Part shown: positions 8,196 through 15,009 of the stretch, in pieces | How positions within the stretch are numbered: the stretch's first letter is position 1 | Layout: each line of letters starts with the position of its first letter | Assembly (NCBI GenBank): GCA_049840795.1 | Contig: JASGJK010000031.1 | Location: forward strand, 62,001 to 126,000 | From: UPXZ01 sp049840795 | GTDB taxonomy: Bacteria; Bacteroidota; Bacteroidia; Bacteroidales; Paludibacteraceae | Length of the DNA: 64,000 bases | Direction of reading: 5' to 3' | Program-made: the position numbers and the translations under genes | Notes under the pieces: model-generated | The model's input: only the letters and a program-made list of their open reading frames with translations | Databases searched by the model: none | Told to the model about the DNA's origin: nothing

Positions 8196-10127
8196 CTAAA
8201 AATACGATTCGGTATATCCTTTTCCTTTGCAAACTGGACAGGGTTTGTGATAGTGATTTTCATAACTTCCACATACTTGACATTTGGTGTCTTTGTAAGA
8301 ATGTCCTAATCCGAATTCAGCGGGGTATTCTTTTGTTAAGCAACTGCCTGTGCCGTTACAACTGGAACAAGTCTTACGTTTTAGTGTTGGGGTTGCGTTA
8401 TTGCTATTTGTTGTGTTAGCGGTTGATTGTTGTTGTGGTGGATTAGAATAATTCTCAGAAGAGCCACTGTTAGTTGTTTGAATAGCACTAACAGTATTTA
8501 AAGTAGCACTTGCCACATTAAGTCCGGCAGAAATCATATCTAATATCCTATTTGTTTTTTCGGTACGCTTTGCTTGTGCCAGTTCTTTGTTTTCTCTTGC
8601 AATTTCAAAAGCGGGATTTATTTTCAGAGCTGATTTAAAATCTTTTATTGCTGCAGTATATTTTCCTAAATTAAAATAGGCGACACCTCTATTGTTATAA
8701 GTTTCAGCATTTTTAGAATCATAAAAAAGGGCTGATGTGTAATCTTTGACCGCGCCTTTGTAATCACCTTCGGAAAGTTTATGAGATGCGCTATTTGTAT
8801 ACTGTTCTAAAGCGCCCGGCGTTTCTTCTGATGTTGCTGTTTTATCTTGAGAGAACGATTCCTTTTCAGGCAAAGAAGTTTTCTTTGTATCAACACCTGA
8901 ACTTCCTTTCTGCTCGTGCATCGAATAATGTGTTATTGAGTTTTTCACTATAAATTCTACACGTCTATTCTTTTTACGACCTTCTTCCGTCTCATTTGAA
9001 TTGATTGGCTTGGTGCTCCCGTAAAATTCGCAAGATAAACGAGAACTTTTTATCCCTTTTTTTATGAGATAGTTATATACGGCTAATGCACGTTCTTTTG
9101 ACAATCTCAGATTACTATCTTGAGTACCAATACTATCGGTATGTCCAACAATGGTCATATCTATATTTTTAAATTTCAGCAGCAATTCTGTAATTTGATT
9201 AAGGTAATCTATAGAAGATGTATGGAGCACGCTTTTGTTAAATTCAAATTCCAGATTATACATACATATTTTTTTATCGTTTGCATTTTCTCCGGCATTC
9301 AAAAGAGCGAGAATGTCTTTTATTTCGTAACATTCGTTGATGTATTTGGGAACTAAAACAGTTGTGGTATCTTTAGATTCAGGCTCTTTCACAGTCACTT
9401 TTTCTTCTTTACGGCTGAAAATAGCTCTTACCGGGATTGATACCGATACTGTTAACTCGATTCCTCTATTTTTACGAGTGCCGTCAATATCATAGTTTAA
9501 TACATTTAATGCCGTTGCCTCGCCGTCCAGCTCTTTTCCTCCGTAGGAGTTTAACATCCCATAATTGAAAGCAGCCTCAACGGTCAATGTTAACGGATAT
9601 TTATTGATATGAAAAGGTATTTTTACGCCACCACCTGCTATTACCGAGAAATCATATTTTGCCAAATTTGCATCTGTGATGCTCGTTTCTTTCGTCCCAA
9701 AAGATATTTGTCCTCCAGTAGCCATACTCAATGCCGGACCTGCCATTATATAAGGTGAAATATTCTTGAGTGATATTGCGTACAGAAAAGGAGTACGTAT
9801 TTCAAAATAGTTTGATTTAATTTGATAAGAAATGCCTAAATTGTTTATTTTTTGCCCTTTATGTGTAAATAAAAATTCAGGGCGCAACGATATGTTACTG
9901 TTCAGTGGTGTTTCGGCAAAAAAACCAAATATCGTTTTTGCTGAAACAGAGTTTTTGTAATCCTTCAAATCAGGATTAGTATATGTCATCCATGGAAAGT
10001 TTGCACCTGTCTTTAAACCGATGGATGAATTACTGAGCAAGGAGTCTGTTATGTTATATTCCTGTGAAAGCAGGCTGGTGTTTATATACAGAACTAATAA
10101 GCAAGCTGTTAGTAGTTTATTTCTCAT
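8196..10127 (-). CDS. Outer-membrane protein fusing beta-barrel, OmpA peptidoglycan-binding, TPR and cysteine-knuckle domains
   Basis: A 643-residue protein with a signal peptide (MRNKLLTACLLVLYINTSLL). Residues about 35-235 form an outer-membrane barrel (IGLKTGANFPWM, ISPYIMAGPALSMATGG, GIELTVSVSIPVRA). Residues about 285-395 are a canonical OmpA C-terminal domain (IVGHTDSIGTQDSNLRLSKE, RALAVYNYLIKKGI, GRKKNRRVEFIV) that binds peptidoglycan. Residues about 440-515 hold TPR units (YNNRGVAYFNLGKYTAAIKD). After a low-complexity Ser/Thr/Asn/Gln linker, the C-terminus (about 583-643) has CSSCNGTGSC, CQVCGSY and CPVCKGKGY, a DnaJ-like cysteine-knuckle pattern. The start overlaps the upstream lipoprotein gene by 11 bases, implying translational coupling. 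The domain order is unusual; each domain alone is clear. Confidence 0.82.
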   Translation of the reverse strand: MRNKLLTACLLVLYINTSLLSQEYNITDSLLSNSSIGLKTGANFPWMTYTNPDLKDYKNSVSAKTIFGFFAETPLNSNISLRPEFLFTHKGQKINNLGISYQIKSNYFEIRTPFLYAISLKNISPYIMAGPALSMATGGQISFGTKETSITDANLAKYDFSVIAGGGVKIPFHINKYPLTLTVEAAFNYGMLNSYGGKELDGEATALNVLNYDIDGTRKNRGIELTVSVSIPVRAIFSRKEEKVTVKEPESKDTTTVLVPKYINECYEIKDILALLNAGENANDKKICMYNLEFEFNKSVLHTSSIDYLNQITELLLKFKNIDMTIVGHTDSIGTQDSNLRLSKERALAVYNYLIKKGIKSSRLSCEFYGSTKPINSNETEEGRKKNRRVEFIVKNSITHYSMHEQKGSSGVDTKKTSLPEKESFSQDKTATSEETPGALEQYTNSASHKLSEGDYKGAVKDYTSALFYDSKNAETYNNRGVAYFNLGKYTAAIKDFKSALKINPAFEIARENKELAQAKRTEKTNRILDMISAGLNVASATLNTVSAIQTTNSGSSENYSNPPQQQSTANTTNSNNATPTLKRKTCSSCNGTGSCLTKEYPAEFGLGHSYKDTKCQVCGSYENHYHKPCPVCKGKGYTESYF

Positions 10128-10803
10128 ATCTGTTTTGATTATTAGTGTTTTCCGATACGTTCTTTCTTTTTACTTGTGAACCGGTGTTCCAAACACTGTT
10201 AGAAGCAAGCCCGTCATTGTCTTTAAATATACGGAATTCGTCTTCATCCATAAGTAAACCCTTGGGATCGCTGCCTTTTTCAAGCATAACGAATGACGTA
10301 TAATAGTTCTTAATGCCATCTTTAGTCTTAGTGCCCGATATTATGGTCGCTGTTTTTATAGCTATATTGTTTGAGGTACCGGTCGTTAAGAAATATGCCG
10401 TAAAATCAGAACCTTTTCCGCTTACAGATACATAATCGCTACTACTCTCGGCGCTATCACCTTGCCTGTTTGCGTAAGTCAATACATTTGTAGATGTGTT
10501 TTGATTATCGAAGCGAAATAAATCGTCGGCAAATATCTTTCCCGGAGAAAATACCCCGTCCGAGGTATATACCAATACATCAGGATCAACTAAATATACA
10601 CCGGTTATATCCGGCGGTGTAGAGCCTTTATATATGGGCATATAATCATCAATCTGACTTTGTAGTTCAACGGGTACAACATCGTCAATAGGAATGGCAT
10701 ATACCACATTTGGCAGCACTAATGTTTCATCCCCGTCTTTAAGACAAGATGTAAAACACACCAATAATGAACATATCAATAAAAAGATTTTATTTTTCTT
10801 CAT
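10117..10803 (-). CDS. Predicted lipoprotein of unknown function
   Basis: A 228-residue protein with a lipoprotein signal: MKKNKIFLLICSLLVCFTSC, lipobox FTSC. I do not recognise the mature domain. It is acidic at the start (LKDGDETLVLPNVVYAIP), has a PPDITGVYLVDPDVLVYTSD segment, and seems to be a single beta-rich domain ending in a polar tail (KRKNVSENTNNQNRYEK). PPDITGxY is found in several Bacteroidetes lipoproteins of lipocalin or calycin type, so a ligand-binding barrel is possible. Its end overlaps the OmpA-fusion gene by 11 bases, and it has its own copy of the shared upstream element, so the two genes likely form one transcript. Confidence 0.75.
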   Translation of the reverse strand: MKKNKIFLLICSLLVCFTSCLKDGDETLVLPNVVYAIPIDDVVPVELQSQIDDYMPIYKGSTPPDITGVYLVDPDVLVYTSDGVFSPGKIFADDLFRFDNQNTSTNVLTYANRQGDSAESSSDYVSVSGKGSDFTAYFLTTGTSNNIAIKTATIISGTKTKDGIKNYYTSFVMLEKGSDPKGLLMDEDEFRIFKDNDGLASNSVWNTGSQVKRKNVSENTNNQNRYEK

Positions 10804-10824
10804 AACTGTTTATTTTTATATTTT

Positions 10825-10857
10825 GCCTACTCTATAAAGCTTTTCGGCTTCCGCTTT
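10825..10857 (-). promoter_or_regulatory. Shared upstream element, copy 4
   Basis: Plus strand GCCTACTCTATAAAGCTTTT then CGGCTTCCGCT, 21 bases before the start codon at 10803. It matches copy 1 except for one base in the ATAT/ATAA core. Confidence 0.6.
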
Positions 10858-10917
10858 CCCTACTCTGTTACGGATTTTCGGGGGGACTCCTTCATATTTT
10901 GCCGTTTTGTTCGCCAT

Positions 10918-11146
10918 TGTCCGAACTGTGATTCTTTTGATTTATGTGATTGATTTGATTGTTTCGTTTTAATCGTTGGAATCATAATAATCTTATAAAT
11001 CATGGTTCAGACATTGTATTGCGGGCGACCGGCGGGTCGCCCCTACGGGATGCAATGTTGTTGTTACATTTTGCGTTGCATCGGGACGCTGTCCGGTGTT
11101 GAGGTTCAACGTAACGCTACTGTCAGGCAAACAGTAACGTTACTGT
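10918..11146. repeat. Cluster of inverted repeats downstream of the DUF4469 gene
   Basis: There is no gene. An imperfect 16-bp inverted repeat (TGTCCGAACTGTGATT at 10918-10933; AATCATGGTTCAGACA at 10998-11013) bounds a stretch of TGATT-like short repeats. An 8-bp stem GGGCGACC/GGTCGCCC follows at 11023-11042, then a perfect 16-base palindrome ACAGTAACGTTACTGT at 11131-11146, which is 19 bases past the stop of the DUF4469 gene and could help terminate it. Confidence 0.7.
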
Positions 11147-11164
11147 TCATCGAACAGCAAAGGC

Positions 11165-11899
11165 CTACGACACGGTTAGTTTTTTATCGTATTCAATAAC
11201 CCGCGCTTCGTTCAGCAATGTATTACTGTTGGAATAACGCGTTACTATTTGCAGCGTGTAGTCGCCCGCAGGTAAAGCAGGCACGCGAGCAATCACCTTT
11301 TTTGGGTCGTTTTGTGTCAGCCTGCGGGTTACCTGAGTAGCCTTGCCGGCAGCATCTACAAAGAAAACCCCTACGGTAGTATCTCCATCCGGCGAAATGC
11401 GTATTTTGTCGCCTTCAATCATAACATCGTCGCCGGCGGTAATGCTGCCATCGGTCCGGTTAGTGGCTGTATCCGTCACAAGGCCAATGTAGGCGCCACT
11501 GCCTTTTACATCGAGCACTTCCACGCCTACAGCAGTGAGGGCTTCGCGCATCTCGGCGGTGGGGGTAATGTCTAATGTGATTTTTTGTACCGAAGGGTCG
11601 AACGCCGCGCTGCTGCCAATCCAGCTACCGGACACGCGGGGCGACAGCCGGCAAACACCGGTTTGAATACTTTCGCCGCTTTGGAGCATTTCGCGGATTA
11701 CACCGTCGCTCCTGTTCAGGATACTGAGCAGGGTGTCGTACTTTATTTCCGACCCCGAATCAATAATACTCCGGGCAATGTCCTCGTTGCGGCGGGTATT
11801 GTTAACGGTCGACACTACGGCAATGTAATCATTGTCCACGTCTTTGGTCAGCAGATTGGGCCTGAGCCATACTTTCCAGAAAAATTTTGTTGATGCCAT
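11165..11899 (-). CDS. DUF4469 protein: HU-like DNA-binding domain plus Ig-like domain
   Basis: A 244-residue protein without a signal peptide. Residues about 1-120 (FFWKVWLRPNLLTKDVDNDY, RRNEDIARSIIDSGSEIKYD, QTGVCRLSPRVSGSWIG) are an HU/IHF-like fold as found in the Bacteroidetes DUF4469 family. Residues about 135-244 (DVKGSGAYIGLVTDTATN, RISPDGDTTVGVFFVDAAGK, KVIARVPALPAGDYTLQIVT) are the Ig-like DUF4469 domain. The family is common in Bacteroides and its role is not established; nucleoid or chromosome-associated functions are suggested only by the HU-like fold. Its DNA looks clearly richer in G and C than the genes on either side. Confidence 0.85.
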   Translation of the reverse strand: MASTKFFWKVWLRPNLLTKDVDNDYIAVVSTVNNTRRNEDIARSIIDSGSEIKYDTLLSILNRSDGVIREMLQSGESIQTGVCRLSPRVSGSWIGSSAAFDPSVQKITLDITPTAEMREALTAVGVEVLDVKGSGAYIGLVTDTATNRTDGSITAGDDVMIEGDKIRISPDGDTTVGVFFVDAAGKATQVTRRLTQNDPKKVIARVPALPAGDYTLQIVTRYSNSNTLLNEARVIEYDKKLTVS

Positions 11900-11989
11900 A
11901 AGTTTATTTAAATTAGAAGTTAGAAATTAGAAAAATATGCCAATATATTAATGTGCTAATGTGCCTGTTGTGGTTTTATTTTGGTCCCC

Positions 11990-12078
11990 AAAATCGGGGC
12001 TGTTTGCCTCACCGGGCACGGAGTAACTCCCTCCCTTATTTTTTATTCACGGGGTGACTCAAAGTCATCCTGTGAGTT
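11990..12078. repeat. Dispersed repeat, second copy of the 6136-6225 unit
   Basis: It shares with 6136-6225 the order of TTTGCC, GCCGGGCACGG-like, CTCCCTCC, a TTATTTTTTATTCAC run, then GGGTGACTCAAAGTCA and CCTGTGAGTTGAA. The terminal part is the same palindrome with one or two mismatches. It is followed at about 12080-12120 by a GC-rich CTCCCTCCCC...GGGGTGGGG segment similar to 13718-13760. Confidence 0.7.
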
Positions 12079-12122
12079 GAACGATTAGCTCCCTCCCCTT
12101 GCGGGAAGGCTGGGGTGGGGTC

Positions 12123-12866
12123 TTAATCCCTGACACAGCGCACGCTGAACCCGTGGCACTTGCCGCCGTAGCTCAAGGCCCCGTATCAGGCGCGGCTGGT
12201 ACCGGTCTGGGTAGAACTCCACCAATAGCCGCCCTTACCGGCGCCGTCGAAGCCATCGTCGTAACGGGAGCCACCCGGCAGGGCTGAGAAACCGGAGCGG
12301 TTGTTTTTATTTAAATCATTGCCTATGGCGCCTGCTTCCGTAGAAGTAGACCAACCTGTGGTGGAGGTGGTGGAGGCTAAAGCTTTGGCTATCTTATTAC
12401 CGCTGAGGGAGCCATCGTAGTTATAACCGTTGGCTATCAGGTAATTCTCAAGCGTTGTCCACTCGGCATCGGTGGGTACGTGCCAGCCTTTGGGGGCGAG
12501 CTTGCCGGTGTTCACCGCATACCAGTTATACAAAGCTCCGTAAGTTGCCTTGTTACTTATATCGTTGTTATACCAGCAGTAAGCGCCGGTGGTTGAACTC
12601 CACCACGTATCATTATTGGTTACATTGGGTATGGCGGTGCCGTCGTTATACTTGGTGGTTTTCAGGTTTTCCGCCATCCACGTTTGGGTACCTATTTTCA
12701 CGGTTTTGTAGGTGTTGCCGTCAATGTCGGTCATAGTGCCGTAGGTAATGCCGTTGATTACGGTAGTGTTGTCGTTGTCGTCGGCGTCGTCCTTGTCTTT
12801 TTCGCACCCTACCAATAGCGGCAAAGCCATTGCCATCATAAAAAAAATCTTACTTAAAGCTTTCAT
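12123..12866 (-). CDS. FISUMP-domain lipoprotein with one in-frame TGA
   Basis: A secreted lipoprotein (MKALSKIFFMMAMALPLLVG then C, lipobox LVGC) with an acidic linker and a FISUMP (Fibrobacter succinogenes major paralogous) domain: DGNTYKTVKIGTQTWMAENL, GALYNWYAVNTGKLAPKGWH, VPTDAEWTTLENYLIANGY, RSGFSALPGGSRYDDGFDGA, GGYWWSSTQTGTSRA. The frame hits TGA at 12186-12188, but the same frame resumes with YGALSYGGKCHGFSVRCVRD and a TAA at 12123-12125, which is exactly the conserved FISUMP end. The TGA replaces the usual Trp of SRAWYR-type endings, so TGG to TGA mutation or a base error is likely. If real, the product lacks the last 21 residues. The function of the domain is unknown. Confidence 0.82.
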
Positions 12867-12896
12867 AACTGTTTGTCTTTTTATTTTTTTTGTTTT

Positions 12897-12984
12897 GCCT
12901 ACTCTTATAGCTTTTCGGCTGCTGCTTTATACGATTGGAAATCGTCTGTCCCCTTAGAACAGTCTTTGACATTTGAATACTCGT
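12897..12984 (-). repeat. Shared upstream element, copy 5, with attached repeat modules
   Basis: Bases 12897-12927 are GCCTACTCTTATAGCTTTTC then GGCTGCTGCTT, 30 bases before the start at 12866. The ACGATTGGAAATCGTCT palindrome (12929-12953) and the AGTCTTTGACATTTGAATAC module (12961-12980) follow, as in the 7960-8163 block. Confidence 0.6.
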
Positions 12985-12994
12985 CTACTCGTTG

Positions 12995-13543
12995 TTATAT
13001 TAACCGGAATTTCTGTATCAAGTCTTTCAAACAGCTTCGGGATACGGTTAATTCTTCTTTGTGCCCGCCCGTGTGCAAACTCATAATGCACTTGTTTTTG
13101 TAGATCCCGGTTAAATGGGTCAGGTTTATTATTTGATGCTGATTAATTTGAGCAAAAAAGGGCGAATAACTCAAAATATCACCGGCGGTTGTTTTGCGTT
13201 TGAGCCGGCAGGTTGTATTGTCTGTTAAAATAGCCGTCCACTGTTTGGTTTGTTTTGTGTATTCGAAGCAGACTATATATGTCTGACTTAAAATACGGAA
13301 TCCGCCGTTAGTTGCGGTCAGAAATTTGGAAACTACCTGAAACGGATTTTTCGATGTCTCTAAAATGTTCTTTTTAAGGTGAGCGCTCAAGTGGATGTTT
13401 TCTTCTAAGTCAGATGCCGGCAGATTGTCGTTGACCTGCTCTCCGGCAGCGCCAGGAGACGAGAGCAACGGCAATGCCGGAAAGCCTGCTACGCTACTGT
13501 GCCCGGTAGTTGAGGTGGTTGTATTACGTTGTTTGTCTTCCAT
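12995..13543 (-). CDS. Stand-alone LytTR DNA-binding protein
   Basis: A 182-residue protein whose C-terminal 105 residues are a LytTR DNA-binding domain (KFLTATNGGFRILSQTYIVC, RLKRKTTAGDILSYSPFFAQ, ELTVSRSCLKDLIQKF). The N-terminal 75 residues are polar and low in complexity (TTTSTTGHSSVAGFPALPLL), with no receiver domain. The LytTR part resembles the C-terminal domain of the response regulator at 14176-14949, sharing the order of a DIL-YS-FAQI-Q motif and an NL--L motif, so it looks like a local duplicate. The start at 13543 (MEDKQRNTTT) was chosen over an upstream ATG in a hydrophobic extension. It might compete for the regulator's sites or act constitutively; this is inference. Confidence 0.8.
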   Translation of the reverse strand: MEDKQRNTTTSTTGHSSVAGFPALPLLSSPGAAGEQVNDNLPASDLEENIHLSAHLKKNILETSKNPFQVVSKFLTATNGGFRILSQTYIVCFEYTKQTKQWTAILTDNTTCRLKRKTTAGDILSYSPFFAQINQHQIINLTHLTGIYKNKCIMSLHTGGHKEELTVSRSCLKDLIQKFRLI

Positions 13544-13717
13544 TTTTCTTAACTTATGATGCAACAAAAGTAAAGAAATCAAAAGGCAACAACAAATATG
13601 TGAAAACGGAAATGTTAACGAAATTGGGGTTTTATGGATTATGTTGCAAAAACACGTGACTAAGTGGTAAAAAAACGTGACTATATTTTTTCGGTGGGTG
13701 ACGGTTTGTATGGTTTA

Positions 13718-13860
13718 CCCCACCCCAGCCCTCCCACAAGGGGAGGGAGAGCGGGGCAGTTCGAGCTTGTAATATTTAGAATAGTCTTTGATATTTGAAT
13801 ACTTGTCCCCCTGCGGGTACTCCCCTCCCGATAGCTATCGGGAGAAAAGGGGGCAGGGGG
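13718..13860. repeat. GC-rich dispersed repeat and nested palindrome
   Basis: Bases 13718-13760 are a GC-rich CCCACCCCAGCCCTCCC...GGGGAGGGAGAGCGGGGCAG unit, related to those near 8030-8095 and 12085-12120. The AATAGTCTTTGATATTTGAA module follows (within 13775-13807). A nested hairpin then spans 13807-13860: outer arms CCCCCTGC/GCAGGGGG around a perfect 20-base palindrome at 13825-13844 (CTCCCGATAGCTATCGGGAG). No gene lies here. Confidence 0.7.
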
Positions 13861-13963
13861 ATTGACTTGCTTTTAACTGATTATCAATGCTATAATCTTC
13901 TATTCTATATAATCTCTATTGTGCAACTATGTGTTTATGTAACTTATATAATGGTTAATATAT

Positions 13964-14128
13964 ATAAAGTTTGAACCACAGTAGAAACAATAGACAGGGC
14001 AGAAAATCAAAAGAGATAATGCCAAACTGATAAAGTTTGAACCACAGTAGAAACAATAGCCTTTCTTATATCCGACAAAGCCTCGACACAGGCATTGTGT
14101 CCTATTGTGGCTATGTGGTTCAAACCTT
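13964..14128. repeat. Two 30-bp CRISPR-like direct repeats and an inverted third copy
   Basis: Bases 13964-13993 and 14030-14059 are identical over 30 bases (ATAAAGTTTGAACCACAGTA then GAAACAATAG), with 36 unrelated bases between them, so the period is 66. At 14102-14128 an inverted, imperfect copy occurs (CTATTGTGGCTATGTGGTTC then AAACCTT), differing by two substitutions and a two-base gap. It could pair with either direct copy. The size of repeat plus spacer suits a CRISPR unit and the inverted copy suits a tracr anti-repeat, but two repeats without cas genes do not prove one. Confidence 0.65.
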
Positions 14129-14175
14129 AAATTTGAAACTACTTATGTGTTTCTCTTGTTTCTATGCCGTTCAGT

Positions 14176-14949
14176 CTAAATATTTTCAAACTTATCGATA
14201 AACGATTTTAAGAAAGTGCGGGAAATCTTTAAATGACGCCTGTTATACGGTGGAAGAAGCATACATTTGCTGTCTTCGATGGACGAAAGAAAATCTAAAT
14301 TGAGGATAAGGTATTGGCTTATTTGGGCAAAGGTGGCGGAGTAATTTAAAATATCGTCGGCAGTTTGTCCTCGTTTTAGCGAGAATTTTTTTTCATCCCA
14401 AGTAAAAACCGACCATATTTTGCGGATGCTTTCGTACTCAAAATAGACTATCTCGTTTGTTTTCAGCAGCCTGATGCCCGATTCGGTGGTGATTAAGAAG
14501 CGGTCGTTTTTAGAAACAAGTTGTTTTATTTGTTCATTAAACATCCTCAAAGGCGTATCTTCTTTGTTTTTTTTGAAAAAACGGCTCATAATGTTGGCAA
14601 ACTCCGGTTCGGTGTAAGGTTTTAATAAAAAATCGAAGGCTGAGGAGCGTAATGCATCCAGCAAGTACTTGTCGTAAGCAGTGTAAAACACGATTTGCAT
14701 TTTCCAAACAATGCGTCCTTCCAATTCTGCCACGATGTCTAAACCTGTTTTCAGAGGCATTTCCACGTCAATAAAAAGCAGATCGGGCTTAGCCGTCAAT
14801 ATCACCTGCGGAGCATTATATGCATCGTTTGTTGTCTCTGCTATCACTGTTTCCGGATATGCTTCGAGCGATGTTCTTATACTGTCGATGTTCTTTTGGT
14901 CATCATCGACGATTACAATCTTATATTTATTTTGTATATCGTTTGTCAT
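14176..14949 (-). CDS. LytTR-family response regulator
   Basis: A 257-residue regulator. The receiver domain (about 8-130) has the acidic pocket IVIVDDDQKN, phosphoacceptor Asp at about residue 61 in LLFIDVEMP, the switch Thr/Tyr segment VFYTAYDKY and the conserved Lys in FLLKPYT. The LytTR DNA-binding domain (about 150-257) reads FLITTESGIRLLKTNEIVYF, SLKRGQTADDILNYSATFAQ, HLKISRTFLKSFIDKF. It lies 60 bases after the histidine kinase gene and on the same strand, so the two are a pair. LytTR regulators often control envelope or extracellular genes; the neighbouring envelope genes are candidate targets by position only. Confidence 0.92.
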   Translation of the reverse strand: MTNDIQNKYKIVIVDDDQKNIDSIRTSLEAYPETVIAETTNDAYNAPQVILTAKPDLLFIDVEMPLKTGLDIVAELEGRIVWKMQIVFYTAYDKYLLDALRSSAFDFLLKPYTEPEFANIMSRFFKKNKEDTPLRMFNEQIKQLVSKNDRFLITTESGIRLLKTNEIVYFEYESIRKIWSVFTWDEKKFSLKRGQTADDILNYSATFAQISQYLILNLDFLSSIEDSKCMLLPPYNRRHLKISRTFLKSFIDKFENI

Positions 14950-15009
14950 AACTTATGATGTTTTTCGTGCTTTGTTGTTAAATATTCTGCTGTTAAGAAA
15001 ACGAGGACG

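Noticed and set aside
8035..8232. A 65-codon minus-strand reading frame in the gap at 7937-8195
   Set aside because: It is built from the dispersed repeat modules, with no ribosome-binding context or homology.
13964..14059. Match of the 30-mer complement (TTTCTACTGT) to Cas12a repeat ends
   Set aside because: The hallmark TCTAC-GTAGA stem of type V-A repeats is absent, so the ten-base match is taken as chance.
13964..14128. A formal CRISPR array call
   Set aside because: Only two direct repeats and one spacer, no cas genes in the window, and the third copy is inverted. Kept as a CRISPR-like repeat only.
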